64,000 nucleotides of DNA, from positions 12,152,001 through 12,216,000 of the forward strand of contig CAJFCV020000004.1 in assembly GCA_904066235.2 (NCBI GenBank). Reading direction: 5' to 3'. The translations under genes were made by a program, and so were the position numbers. The notes under the pieces were generated by a model, which saw only the letters and a list, made by a program, of their open reading frames with translations, made no database searches and had not been told where the DNA came from. Every line of letters starts with the position of its first letter. The stretch's first letter is position 1. The DNA is from Bursaphelenchus xylophilus. Taxonomy: Eukaryota; Nematoda; Chromadorea; Rhabditida; Aphelenchoididae. This document shows, in pieces, positions 33,235-44,007 of the stretch.

Positions 33235-34135
33235 AGTTTTTTGATACAGACGGAACACAAATTTATTGGTGAAAAAAGGCTTTCTGTAAAGATAATTTCT
33301 CGGTAGCTTACGTGACTTTTCAAAGATGACATGATGATGGCTAGTCTACTTCCTCTGTACTTGCCTATGACCCATGGTGAGTATTTTCAGCGTTATTTTC
33401 AACATATTGCGGAAAACAAGCTATGAGTTCGAGCAGGCCCACAATGAATTGCAGCTAAATACCCCATTATTAGGTATTCTTTCGAAGTAATCAAGTTTTA
33501 TTTATCAATCAGGCTCGTTTATAACAAAACTTGCTGATTTCATTTTTTGTTTTGCACACGTATTTTTGGTGGTAACGTTGATGATGGTTTCCGAGAATCG
33601 TAGTTACCGTAGTTTGCTCAGGGGGAGGTCCTTGACCGAGATTAGGAGAATTGAGTGATGCCGGATTTATAAGCGAGAGAGTTGCGTTTTTGAAGGATCA
33701 TTCCGATGAGATCTTTTTATAGCATGTGGCTAAGGTCGCAGATGGCGTGAGCTGTATTTAAAGAATGTTTTTGTAATGCTTTACATTTCTGACCGAAAGT
33801 TTGCAACTTCTTTTGCTATTCTATGAGGGTTCAGGTATCAAAAAGTCACCGTAATACCAAGCTCTATTATGTGTAACAAATTTTTGCTTGTTCTTTATCA
33901 TTCATTGTACCGAGGCATGACTGCATACGGTTTGAGCAACACTAGGGAGGATGAAAAAATATTGCCATTTTTTTCTACACAAGGACAAGTTGAAGCCCAA
34001 AGTATTGTAACAATTTTTCATTTATTAAAAGTTGCCAATTTGTTGAGCAAAGATCCGTTCAGCAAATTCCAATTCTACATTTTCTCCGAAACTCTGAAGA
34101 ACTATTTTGAGTTATTTCCACTTTATTTGCCGCTA

Positions 34136-34270
34136 TCAGTCCGTCGGGAAAATAATGTGGATTTGTCGCGCCTTGGAATCACCCATCATCGCTTGGACAC
34201 GGCTAGCCGCGACTTGGGATTTGTTGCGCGAGTTTCCTGCGACAAATCCACATTGTTTTCCCGACAGAAA
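34136..34270. mobile_element. MITE family B, GTGGA subtype, full copy
   Basis: The element begins after TA with TCAGTCCGTCGGGAAAATAA and ends CCCGACAGAAA|TA. The core is CGCCTTGGAATCACCCATCA and ACGGCTAGCCGCGAC, close to the subtype consensus. Confidence 0.85.
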
Positions 34271-34410
34271 TAGTATGCTACTTATACTATTTGCTTTTTC
34301 CCACCCCTTACAGTTTTTTTGGGGTGACTTCTTGTCCTCCAACCCCTAGATACGCCCATGCCCATCGTATCTTGTGATGGCTTGCTGGTGATTTCAATGA
34401 AACAAGATAT

Positions 34411-34449
34411 TTTGCTCCGACAAATCCACATTACTTTCCCGACAGAATG
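34411..34449. mobile_element. MITE family B, right-end fragment
   Basis: Only CCGACAAATCCACATTAC and TTTCCCGACAGAATGATA remain. Confidence 0.6.
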
Positions 34450-34781
34450 ATATTTACCATATAGACTGACATTTAAAAACCTATGACTAAGGCCATGACT
34501 TCAGACCTTCTGAACCGCCTTCCCCCGAACAGATTTGTTTCAACGGAAGGCTAGCTGTTTAGTCCGCTTGTGTCATGCAAATGACACAACTTTTTTCCGC
34601 CGCGTTTTACTATTCCCTGACTGCAACGTTGTTCACGACACGCACGAGCTTTAAATTCCATCGCATTTGGACGAAAGCGTTATATCGTGCAGTGTAATAG
34701 CAATCAGCTTGTTGCGGACCAATATAAGCACGTGGAGTTATTTCAGAATTGGGATTGGAGAGGTGGTTTGTAGCCGCAGCC

Positions 34782-37595
34782 ATGAACGTTCTCTTGTTTC
34801 ATCCGGATCAGTTTCAACAACGCTACAACTGCGACTTCTACGATGTGGACATGATTCCGGCAAAGGAAAGGAAGCATATTTTGCTGGGCGTTGGGCTGTT
34901 CACTTTTTATTTGGCTGTTACGGTAAGGAAGAGTTCAATTTCAATTTATTCACACTAATCACATGTAAAATCATGGAGTGTATCAGTCGGGATTCCGTTG
35001 TCTAGTCAGTATAAGGTCTCTTCGTCTCAGGCTCTTGCAATCCTTTTGATTGTTGGCTACTGGCCCAAGAAGAACCTTTTGTGCCCGCAACGGCATAGGT
35101 GGCCAGGAAAAACCGACCGCTCACCAAGAGAGAAAAATCGGGAAGGAGGGGTTGAGGAGTGCAAAAATCAAGCAACTGAGGAGAAAAGAGAACCATCACA
35201 AGCTTTATAGACTCAAGGCTTTTGAGTGTTATCCAGCTAGCACCATCAGTCTGTCGGGAAAATAATGAGCACAGTGTCGGTGCGCCGATCTTGTCGCTGA
35301 TGTGAAAAGATTTGATTTCGCCACGGTCAATTAATTTTCTCGGCGGTGATGTGATTTTCGATGCGACAGAGTGCTTATTATTTTACCCACAAACTTACAC
35401 ATGTTCCCCAAAGTGCGAAAAAGGTCTGCGCTCTTATCAAAAAGCGTGGTACTCTTTTCACAAAGTGCATGAACTTTCCTCACCCTTTTTAGTGCAAACA
35501 CGGTGTACTATTTTGCCCTTTTTCCTTTCCTTGTCGCCAACGCACCGTGCATCAAGTAGTGAAAAAAAAACTTGGGTCTTATCGTTTTGGATTCGAGATA
35601 ACATTAGCCATATTGCTGTGACTCCGAAACCGCTATTTTTTCAGTTCCTGTACACATTATGCTTGCTCAGCATGCTTCTGAGCGGGCACAGTTCCCGGCC
35701 CAGCTATATGTTGATGATTTATCTGGCCATCTTTCATATTGGAGGCCTACAGGTCAGTGGTTTAATGACTGCGGTGTTTGCCATCTCCGGAAATGTCTTC
35801 TGCGACTATCCGACGATCATCTATATTGGAGGAGGAATCGGGTTGGGTGAGAATACTTTTAAGATTTTGTGATTTACAGCCGAGACATGTACATAATTAA
35901 ATGATATATATTTTTGCAGCAACTTGGTGCTCCTCCACGCTAACCGGTATCATCCTGACCCTAAATCGTTGCTGCGAAATCTACTCCCCAAAAGTCGCCG
36001 ACTTCTTCTTCGGAGGGCCCAAGATTTTTATCTGGCTAGCCATGCCCACCTCGTATTTCTTCTTCTTCTTCTGGTTCACCAACCCGCCCGTCTTCAGTGG
36101 GATCCTAATGAGCTGGTTCTTCAACCCACACATGAGCTATTTTGAGGACAAAGCGAACGTCTACCACAACAACTACCACACCATCAACAACTTGAGCGAT
36201 TGTGTTTTGGGAACGCTGGTCAGCTTGCTGTTCGTTGCACTGTATCTGAAAAGAACGAGAGCTGTGAGAAATCAGCTGTCAACGACGGATAAAAAGGTAG
36301 GCTGATATACATACAGCAAAATTCAAATTTGTAAACTAAAACTGAACCTCAAGTGCTATTTTTTGTGCCACGATGGCATGATCTTTGTTTGAAGTTTTGT
36401 CCTCGCTGTATTATCAGTTTGTCGGGAAAATAATGAGCGCAATGTCACTGCACCAATCCCGCTACTAAATTGAAAAGCAACCTGACTTTGTCTGACCTTT
36501 TTTTTTCTTGCGGCAAAGGCGATTTTGGATGCAACATAGTGCTCATTATTTTCCCGACAAACTGGAAATTTATAAGGGAATATAAAAAAAGTACATTCAG
36601 GTATAATTCTATATTTTTACACTTCAAAATATTATAAGAAAAAGAACTTTATTAAAGTCGTTGCGATCCCTCGAAATAACGATTTCTCCCCCTTTCTCTG
36701 CCTTGATCTCGAAAGTAATGCTGTTCTCATCTTTTTCCATTCTATTTTTACCAAATAGCGAGAGGAAGAGGGCGCTGGCATAAACATGGAGAGAGCGGTC
36801 AGAGAAAGAGGGGAAAATTAAACTTTCTCTTCGGTCTGGCGGCAAAAAAGTTTAATTTTAATTGTGACATGTCTTCTGACGTTCTAAACATAATTGAACC
36901 CTAAACGAACCGGAACACGTGTTGCATTTCATAGCCGACAAACTTTCATTTTATTGCATTACGCTGTAAATGTTGAGCAAATTTTTAATCAAGGAAAATG
37001 CAAATACCGGTCGGATAGGTTGTGTAAAATCAAAATTTTATGGTCTTGGCGGAAGAACGTTCCAATTTTTAAAGGTCATAAGATTTGCCTGAAGAAAACT
37101 ACATTGTTGTATTATATATACATGATCTAAACACAGGACCTTTTAGATGTGCCTGCAAGTGTTTCTCATCGAAAGCATGCAAATCTTGGCCAGCTCGCTG
37201 TACGTGGTTCAGCAAGTCAGCAAGGTGGACTTTTACATTACACTCATTGCCTCATCGGCCTATTTCATGTCGCAAGGTAGGCAACATATATATTTCACAA
37301 TGTAAAAAAAATCCCAAAAATTTTACATTTGTTCATGTACATATATGTTGACCGTAAACACGGAAAGTTCACACCATATTTGCATGTCCTACAGGTGCGT
37401 TTTTTTTCAGGCTTTCCGCCCATTGTTTATCTGGCCTTCAACCGAACCATTACCCGCGTCCTGTTCGGCAAAATATTGCATGTTCAGCATTACACGCCTT
37501 CGTACTCGCACCAACAGATTACTACTCAGCTGAAGGGAGTCAACTGTGTCACGCCTCCACAAATGTTCCCGCAAAACAATTACACACAACCTTGA
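34782..37595 (+). CDS. serpentine chemoreceptor class T (Srt)
   Basis: Five exons: 34782-34922, 35645-35846, 35920-36296, 37147-37276 and 37411-37595. They give about 344 residues with every phase consistent. Class T marks are the N-terminal MNVLLFHPDQFQ..YNC..YDVD, FCDYPTIIYIGGGIG before TM3, the LTLNRC motif at the end of TM3, SWFFNPHMSYFEDKA in the second outer loop, HTINNLSDCV, and PIVYLAFNRTI in TM7. It should be a G-protein-coupled receptor of a ciliated sensory neuron. Introns 1 and 3 each contain a GAGCA-subtype family B MITE, and intron 1 also overlaps repeat E. A poly(A) signal lies at 37709-37714. The C-terminal tail is Gln/Tyr/Pro-rich. Confidence 0.9.
34953..35215. repeat. dispersed repeat E, copy 2
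   Basis: A shortened relative of 31808-32300 inside intron 1 of the Srt gene. See that entry for the shared ordered phrases. Confidence 0.55.
35246..35396. mobile_element. MITE family B, GAGCA subtype, Srt intron 1
   Basis: It starts TCAGTCTGTCGGGAAAATAA then GAGCA. The core has GTCGCTGATGTGAAAAG, TTTCTCGGCGGTGATG and ATGCGACAGAGTGCT. The right terminus is mutated (ATTTTACCCACAAAC). Confidence 0.8.
36414..36565. mobile_element. MITE family B, GAGCA subtype, Srt intron 3
   Basis: After TA it reads TCAGTTTGTCGGGAAAATAA, then GAGCGCAATG. The right end is GCTCATTATTTTCCCGACAA. Confidence 0.82.
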
Positions 37596-38060
37596 GAATG
37601 ACGACGATTGGCTTTGTGATGTCGTCAAGTTTACGTAATCCCTGATCTTAAACAAAATTTCATGTTTTCCTACTGTAACTCAGATTCTTTATATGACAAT
37701 AACTTTGCAATAAACAAGTAACAAAACAGGTGAAAAAGTCCACTCGAAGGTTTGTCCTTTTCCATCAAATGTTGCCTTTTCAAGTGCAAGTCCCAGTTTA
37801 GAGATAGTCCCCAGGATACCACATGGTCCCTAAATCTGATTAAGAATACCCATAGAAAGCTATATGATAAAAAACGCATGGATTTCAATCCCACTTGAAA
37901 GGGCAGCCTTGCGGATAAAGCATGGAGTTCAACGTTCAGTTTGTGGATAAGAAAGGACAAAAAGTCGACAAAAAAGTGCTCTCTGCACGGAGAATTTTTC
38001 ATTAGAACCGTTCGCGGCTACAGCTCGGCAATTCATAGGGGGGACTTCTCAAGATACGAC

Positions 38061-38845
38061 TAGAGGTGGCAATCGGGCCGGGCCGGGCCGATTTTTGCGG
38101 CCCGGCCCGCGGGCCGAAGTGACCAGGGCGGCCCTGGGCTTTTTCAAATTTGCTCAGGCCCGGCCCGGCCCGGCCCGGTGAAAGCCCAGGCCGGGCCGGC
38201 CCGGCCCTGTTTGGCCCGCTAATACAAAAAGGTTGGATAAAGGTCTTTGCATTTTCTATTGGAGGTTTTTATGCTTTCCAGAAGGTTTATACGTGTGTAT
38301 AGGTGAAATTAAAACGTCAGGTTGGATGACTAGGACAGCCGAGCAGGGACCTAAAACCTAGCCAAAAAGTTGGATTGTGTCGATTTTTTTTATCCTATAG
38401 GAAGTTAGCTATGTAAAAATTTCGACGTTATAAGGCGACATGTTTAATCAAAAACTGCTTAAACACTTTCATTTACATCAAGTCATCAAATTACAGTGAA
38501 ATGTTTAAGTTTATCATCAAAAATTCGAAGATTTTCGCCCGACCCTTGCAGATTTATTATAGATGGCATTTTACATATACATAATCACGGATTTTAAGGA
38601 ATTTTATAAGGTAGTAAAACAGCGTATAGGTCAAAAAGGTTTAATTTAATATCCATCCATCAATTCTGCAAAGCATTTGTGCTTTATTTTGCTGGTTTAA
38701 TATTAAACATTTTTACTTTTCCACCTTCCGGGCCGGGCCGGGCCGAAAGTCGCGGCCCGGCCCGTGGGCCGAAGCGGTCAGGCCGGCCCAGGGCTTTTTC
38801 AAATCTGCTCAGGCCCGGCCCGGCCCAGCCCGATTGCCACCTCTA
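38061..38845. mobile_element. non-autonomous hAT-type element, 785 bp
   Basis: The termini TAGAGGTGGCAATCGGGCC and the inverse ending GATTGCCACCTCTA are flanked by an exact 8-bp duplication, GATACGAC, at 38053-38060 and 38846-38853. An 8-bp duplication and a TAGAGGTGGCAA-like end are signatures of the hAT superfamily. Each end has about 110-160 bp of extremely GC-rich GGCCCGGCCC sequence forming long subterminal inverted repeats, around an AT-rich core. No transposase frame is present. Confidence 0.88.
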
Positions 38846-38939
38846 GATACGACCCACAGATTTTTTACAAATTTTCCTCCATCTTGCACAGGCATTGACA
38901 GTTATGATCACAATTCGATTACCCGACATTCCAGTAATT

Positions 38940-39110
38940 ATCGAAGACGAGGCCTCAAGAGTCAAGTTATTTCTTCAGTGAAAATGAAGCCCTGAAAGTC
39001 ACGTGGAAAAGTACACTCAAATTTGAATAAATTATGGCAATTTCTGATGGGAAAATTCTCGAAGTTCGGTCGTTCCATCTGACAAGTATACATATCTTTT
39101 CAGGGCTAAT
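38940..39110. repeat. dispersed repeat F, copy 1
   Basis: It shares CTCAAGAGTCAAGT.ATTT.TTCAGTG, AAGTACA.TCAAATTTGAATAAAT and TCG.TCGTTCC..CTCACA-type blocks with 49560-49720. The nature of the repeat is unknown. The AATAAA in it hints at an LTR or gene-end origin. Confidence 0.5.
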
Positions 39111-39269
39111 AGGAAAATCGCCAGAAGAAAGAAGCCTTAGGGACCTCAAAATTCATAAAGGAAAAATCATCGCATGACTTTCAGCGGCTCAAATTGAACT
39201 CGAATTCTTCGCTCCTCATTGACAGTTTATTCGATCTTAACTATCTGCATAAAAATCATATAATCCTTT

Positions 39270-40205
39270 CTACTGCTGCTGAGGCTGTGGGTACTGATAA
39301 GGAACCGGAGCATACGGCACTTGAATCGGTCTGTTCTGCACATACATCATGAATCTTCGGCGCTCCATCTGATCAATTGGAACCGGATGCTCGCCATGGT
39401 GGTTTGGACCAGCGAATTCGGGCATCGCATCGGCTTTCACTTTTTTGTGTTCTTCTTCTTCAACCGAACGCTTCTCAACCTTTTCGGCGCTCTCAGTCTT
39501 GTTCGCGGGCTCTTCTTTATCAGCGTGTTCTTTTGACGCCTCGTGGTCAACGTGCTCGGCAGCTTCGGCCGAACGCTTGCCATAGTAGTAGGCGCCTGGC
39601 CAGTAGCCGTAATAGTACTGAAATTGCAACATAAGAGTTATGCTAAAACGGAAAGTTTTGTGGGATCTTTCTCCAAGGCAATGGAAGGACTTTATCTCAA
39701 GTTTTGAATCCAAAGTATAGAAATCAACGGCATAACATGCCTTATAAGCTTATAAGTTTTAGAAACCAATGTAAAACTTAGACACCCAGTGATTTTAGAA
39801 CGTCGTAAAACCAAATTTTAGGCCTATATCAGTCTATGGATTCGCCGCGGCTTCAAATTGCTCTTTATCGCTTTGCAACCGCTAACCGCTTCTGGAAATT
39901 TGGTGTGCGACTTCGACCAGGCGATGCATTTTGCTCCGACAAATCCACATAATTTTCCCGACAGACTGTTACATCCAAAAAAATTTTCTTGTTTTTCCGT
40001 ACCACAGATCTTCTCATTGTTTTTAATACCATACCATAGACGCGTATTTGTCCTATAATTTTTTGTTTTCCAAAGTGCAATCTTTACTTTCCCCCGTTTC
40101 CTCTTTTCTAAGCCTACAGTATCCCTCCTAGACATCACAACTTGCCTGAGCCTCAGCGGCGACCAAACACAACAAGAGGAGAACAGCAACTTTCTGCGCA
40201 CACAT
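39270..40205 (-). CDS. small secreted precursor with Gly-Lys-Arg site (neuropeptide-like candidate)
   Basis: Two exons on the minus strand: 40205-40146 and 39617-39270, about 135 residues. Residues 1-18 are a clear signal peptide (MCAQKVAVLLLLCLVAAEA). The mature part begins with an aromatic stretch QYYYGYWPGAYYY directly followed by Gly-Lys-Arg, a classic amidation plus dibasic cleavage signal. A charged Glu/Lys-rich region with a second EKR follows, then a Tyr/Pro/Gln-rich C-terminus. It may yield a short amidated peptide, or it may be a structural secreted protein; the sequence alone does not decide. The intron uses a GC donor (CTCAG|GCAAGT), the only choice that keeps the frame. It holds a family B MITE. 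A TATA-like box lies upstream and a poly(A) signal at 39226-39231. Confidence 0.75.
39829..39969. mobile_element. MITE family B, GTGGA subtype, intron of the small precursor gene
   Basis: It begins TCAGTCTATGGATTCGCCGC, lacking the CGGGAAAATAATG part of the left end. It ends ACATAATTTTCCCGACAGAC. The core has TTTGCAACCGCTAACCGC. Confidence 0.75.
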
Positions 40206-40255
40206 GATTCGCAAGTCAGAATGAACTCTAACGGTGTCAAAATCGCAATCGCTCT

Positions 40256-40263
40256 TATTTATA
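40256..40263 (-). promoter_or_regulatory. TATA-like box of the small precursor gene
   Basis: TATAAATA on the minus strand, about 50 nt upstream of the ATG at 40205. The spacing suits a short 5' leader from a directly initiated transcript. Confidence 0.45.
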
Positions 40264-40571
40264 CATGACCTGGGCGAGTGACAAGAGCGGACTCGAAATG
40301 TCGATGACAATATATCAATGTTTGCCTTTAGTACGTAGAGTTTTAAAAATGAATTTACAAAACTTACAGAATTTCCGACCTATTGTTGTTCAACGTTTCC
40401 CGTAGTAAACGTCAAAACTTGCGAGAGACTTTCTGCGGCGATTAGTGTTTACTTTACTAATACGGAATAGAAAAAGAGTCAGGAAGGGATCATATAGTGC
40501 GGTTCGTTTACAGTGACTATTGAAAGAAAGTTCAAGAAGCGAACGACTACAATATGGGATGAAAACTCTGG

Positions 40572-40690
40572 CAGATGTATACAGAGGTGGCAATTGGGCC
40601 GGGCCAATTCTTTTCGCGCGGGCCAAGACGGTAAGACCACCCAGGGCTTTTTCAGACCTGCCCAGTACCGGCCCGGTTTCCACTTCTTGA
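40572..40690. mobile_element. hAT-type remnant
   Basis: AGAGGTGGCAATTGGGCCGG followed by GCGGGCCAAGACGG, CAGGGCTTTTTCAGA and CCGGCCCGG matches the left end of the 38061 element. The right end is not found. Confidence 0.6.
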
Positions 40691-41378
40691 TGAACCCATC
40701 CCAATATTTGGCTCGAGCTTTGAATTTCTCCGTAGGTCCAACCGCAGCTTGAGTTTTCAATTGAACAAGGAAGCATTTATTATTAAATGTGCAACGTTCA
40801 TATTTTTGCTGACCTAGGTAGGAATTTAGGATTTGTTTTCTAGGACGGATTCCTAGCCCGCGTTTTCATAAACAGCCGAGATTTTTAAGCCGAAAGGTGG
40901 CACAAAGATGTAAGCTCAATAGTTGCGTTCAGCAGCATACCATCAGAAATCGGTTGCTTACAAGCAAATGGTCGTTTGTATGTGGCGCATTTGAGATGCG
41001 CTGTGGTATGCTCTAGTCTTTCCAGAAACCTCAACTTCCACGATTTACTCTTTACAAGCCCAGTGTTACAAACTAATGATTTTGCAACACGTCAAAGTTG
41101 GTTGTATAATGCACTAGCGAATAAAAGCATTGGTTACACACATATATTGAAGTCAAAGTACTCAAGAGCAAGCCAATTTCCGGAACGAATATGGTAGAGA
41201 AAAGAACAACAACCCTCTGTCACGGAACCACATGCTCACGTTCGAAGGTATTTATGAATATTGTTATGTTAATCATCGCAATGTGGCAATTATTCTTTTG
41301 TGTGTCAATCTTACAAGATGTTTTTTTCTCAAGGTGCATGTTGTCCAAATCTTCTTCAGCCACCTTCGGGACGGACAT

Positions 41379-41519
41379 TCAGTCGGTCGGAAAAATAATG
41401 TGGATTTGCCGCGCTTTGGGATCGCTTATCATTGCTTTGCGACAGCTTCCCGTGGCTGGAGTTTTGAAAGCCGATGCATTTTATAGCGAGAAACCCATAT
41501 TATTTTCCCGACAGAGTGA
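41379..41519. mobile_element. MITE family B, GTGGA subtype
   Basis: It starts TCAGTCGGTCGGAAAAATAA and ends CCCGACAGAGTGA|TA. The core is CGCGCTTTGGGATCGCTTATC. It is intergenic. Confidence 0.8.
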
Positions 41520-41960
41520 TAGTTCAATCCCCACAAAAGACCAAGCGCTGCCTCCCTTCAGAACTTACTGCAGAAACTGGAATTCTAGGAATCCAACACC
41601 AACATTATCATCAAATACATATACGTGTGCAAGGCGAAACCTTCAAGTTATACGTATAAAGAAGCCTGATTGATAAACAAAACTTGATTACTCTGAAAAA
41701 TACCTAACTATGTGATATTTAGCTATGATTCATTGAGGGCTAAGCACTTATTTACCGTAGTATTTTATAGAATAGTTAGAAAAGTATATAGAAAAGTTCA
41801 TAATCCAACGTCAATTTTTCACGTTTGTTGATGAATAAAACGACTATTTTGCACTATGTTCGATGCACGTATTCACACGAGAATTCCGTTTACGAACATA
41901 CAAAAGAGTGTGGTGTTCAAAAATGCCCCCGAAATCAGATGGTGTTTTAGGGGCGGACTG

Positions 41961-42111
41961 TCAGCCTGTCAGGGAGATAAATTTGATTCTTCACGCCTTG
42001 GAGGCTCACGTCATCAATCTGGCTAGCCACGGCTGGAATTTTGGTGCGTGACTGCGGCGAGGCGAGACCTTTTGCTGCGATAACCCCACATTATTTTTCC
42101 AAACAGGCCGA
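41961..42111. mobile_element. MITE family B, diverged copy abutting the tRNA palindrome
   Basis: The left end TCAGCCTGTCAGGGAGATAA and right end CCAAACAGGCCGA|TA are both mutated. The core GCCTTGGAGGCTCACGTCATC and GGCTAGCCACGGCTGG is recognisable. It stops 9 bp before the palindrome's left arm. Confidence 0.75.
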
Positions 42112-42555
42112 TAGTTCAATTTAAAAGACGATTTCTGAGTCAGTGAATCAGCCGCCAGTTAGGCGTGGACATAGGAAAAAATCGATTTTGTGTTTTTTGC
42201 ATCAAAATGACTGTTGGTAGGTGCTAAACAAAAGCGAACAATATTTTTTCCTAAAACTTTCAACAAGGTACCATTTTTTACTATTTACTGTTTTTGGAGT
42301 AATTGGCTAACTGTCGTATCTTACCTTGAAATGCAATAATTTTGCGGCCTACAACGTTTTCGAACCTTGCGAAGACGCTGGAAGAATTATTTTTGATCTC
42401 TTCCTACTGTAACATACCGTAATACCGTATCGGCCGCTAAAAAACGGCCGTAAAATCTTTGTTTCTGAAAACCCACAGCTGATTTTTTGATATGTTAATC
42501 AGCGTAAAATTCTGCTCTAGACGCAATCAAAAAAAGTTCAAAAAAGTGAATGACA

Positions 42556-42627
42556 AATTTCGTGGTATAGTGGTTAGTGGTCGGGACTACCAATCCAGCC
42601 TCCCAGGTTCGATTCCGGGTGGGTGCA
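42556..42627 (+). tRNA. tRNA-Gly(ACC)-like, probably a pseudogene
   Basis: A 72-nt sequence that aligns end to end with eukaryotic tRNA-Gly of the GCGTTGGTGGTATAGTGG type. The D-arm/A-box (TGGTATAGTGGTTAG), the anticodon loop CTACCAA (anticodon ACC) with a partly paired stem CGGGA/TCCAG, and the T-arm GGTTCGATTCC (perfect B-box) are present. The 3' acceptor strand TGGGTGC plus A is kept, but the 5' side (AATTTCG) cannot pair with it properly. The D-stem is also weak and the T-stem has an A-G mismatch. It could be transcribed by polymerase III but would not fold as a normal tRNA. Confidence 0.65.
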
Positions 42628-43455
42628 AATCTCGAGAAAATACTAGAAATCGACTTTAATGGAACAATCAAAGCTATTTGAGTGATACTAAGTGATTTTG
42701 GACAATAACGGCACCTGTATGTGAGCCTAAAACGGACTTTTTAAAATTTTTGAGGCTTAATACGTGAAAAACAAAACGGCTTCAAACCGGCTGAAATTGA
42801 TGCCACTTACTCTAGGGCTAAATATAAGACACTTTCCCGTTAACTTTTTTTGAGATCTTACTGTATCGTGGATTACTGTAACATAAAACTTATTATCCTA
42901 AACCGCGGTTTACTTCAGAATTCTCGCACAAAATTCTTAGTTTTTTAGTTAGATATTTTAATAAGAAAACAAAGATCCACTCTTGATGTATAAATTAAAA
43001 TTTCCCCCCGTCTCCAATGTGTGCTGACGTTATCAACAACTGGTGAAACTGCGTGAGATTACTCAGGTATTTCAAGTCGGACCGCCATATAAAAAATATT
43101 TCTACGCAAACCAAGCCTTTCTTAATCATTTTAAGCGTAATGATGGGGATACGAGCTTTCTGCGCTATGTGGTATACAAAAAATGGAAACGTGTTTCATG
43201 CTACAGTAATCCACGATACAGTAAGATCCCACGAAAAGATAACGGGAAAGTGTCTTATAATTAGCCCTAGAGTAAGTGGTATCAATTTCAGCCGGTTTGA
43301 AGCCGTTTTATTTTTCACGTATTAAGCCTCAAAAATTTTAAAAAAATCCGTTTTAGGCTCCCATAAAGGTGCCGTTATTGTCCAAAATCACTTAGAATCA
43401 ATCAAATAGCTTTGATTGTTCCATTAAAATCGATTTCTAGTATTTTCTCGATATT

Positions 43456-43527
43456 TGCACCCACCCGGAATCGAACCTGGGAGGCTGGATTGGTAGTCCC
43501 GACCACTAACCACTATACCACAAAATT
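43456..43527 (-). tRNA. tRNA-Gly(ACC)-like, mirror copy, probably a pseudogene
   Basis: This is the right-arm counterpart. It differs from the left copy by a single base in the 5' strand (AATTTTG against AATTTCG). The A-box, ACC anticodon loop and B-box are the same. On its strand a TTTT run (43426-43429) lies 27 nt downstream, a possible polymerase III terminator. The left copy has only TTT at the matching place. Confidence 0.65.
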
Positions 43528-44007
43528 TGTCATTCACTTTTTTGAACTTTTTTGATTGCGTCTAGAGCAGAATTTTACGCCGATTAACATATCAAAAAAT
43601 CAGCTGTGGGTTTTCAGAAACAAAGATTTTACGGCCGCTTTTTAGCGGCCGATACGGTATTACGGTATGTTACAGTAGGAAAATCGGAAAAATGATGATT
43701 CCATCGTCACCGCAAGGGTCAAAAACTTCAGTAACCATCAAATCATCGCACAGTAAGGTAAGATACGACAGCTGGAGGCGATTACTTCTAAAACAGTAAA
43801 TTGTAAAAAAATATACCTTGATGAAGGTTTTGGGAAAAAATATTGTTCGCTTTTGCTTAGCAGCTTCCAACAGTCATTTTAATGCAAAAAACTCAAAATC
43901 GATTTTTTCCTATGTCCACGGCTGACGCACTGACTCAGAAATCGTCTTTTAAAAAAATCCGCAATTTCAGCATTTTTGAGAGCAATGTTGTAATTGTATA
44001 ATGCTAC

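Larger units (their letters stand above)
28357..34781. other. 6.4 kb gene-free, repeat-rich region
   Basis: No exon set can be supported. The contents are an imperfect inverted repeat built on TTGACGTCAA / TCAAATTGAC words (about 29128-29363), family C fragments near 29735-29935 and 30290-30505, a short TA-dinucleotide run (30235-30260), repeat E (31808-32300), element D (32780-33234) and family B copies at 34136-34270 and 34411-34449. Several open frames of 60-110 codons lie inside these repeats. Confidence 0.6.
42121..43952. repeat. tRNA-bearing palindrome (foldback), 1.83 kb
   Basis: Left arm about 42121-42890 and right arm about 43201-43952 are reverse complements with scattered substitutions, around a central spacer of about 310 bp. 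The outer ends read TTAAAAGACGATTTCTGAGT and its inverse. Near the inner ends, CACTTTCCCGTTA and ATCTTACTGTATCGTGGATTACTGTA are mirrored. Each arm contains one tRNA-Gly-like sequence pointing to the centre. No protein frame is convincing. The origin is unknown: a foldback transposon, a segmental inverted duplication or an assembly artefact. Confidence 0.88.

Noticed and set aside
42556..42627. Calling the tRNA-like sequences functional tRNAs
   Set aside because: The 5' and 3' acceptor strands do not pair and the D-stem is weak, in both copies.
43043..43325. Two overlapping frames in the centre of the tRNA palindrome
   Set aside because: They run from spacer into the arm and overlap sequence mirrored in the other arm. 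There is no family likeness.
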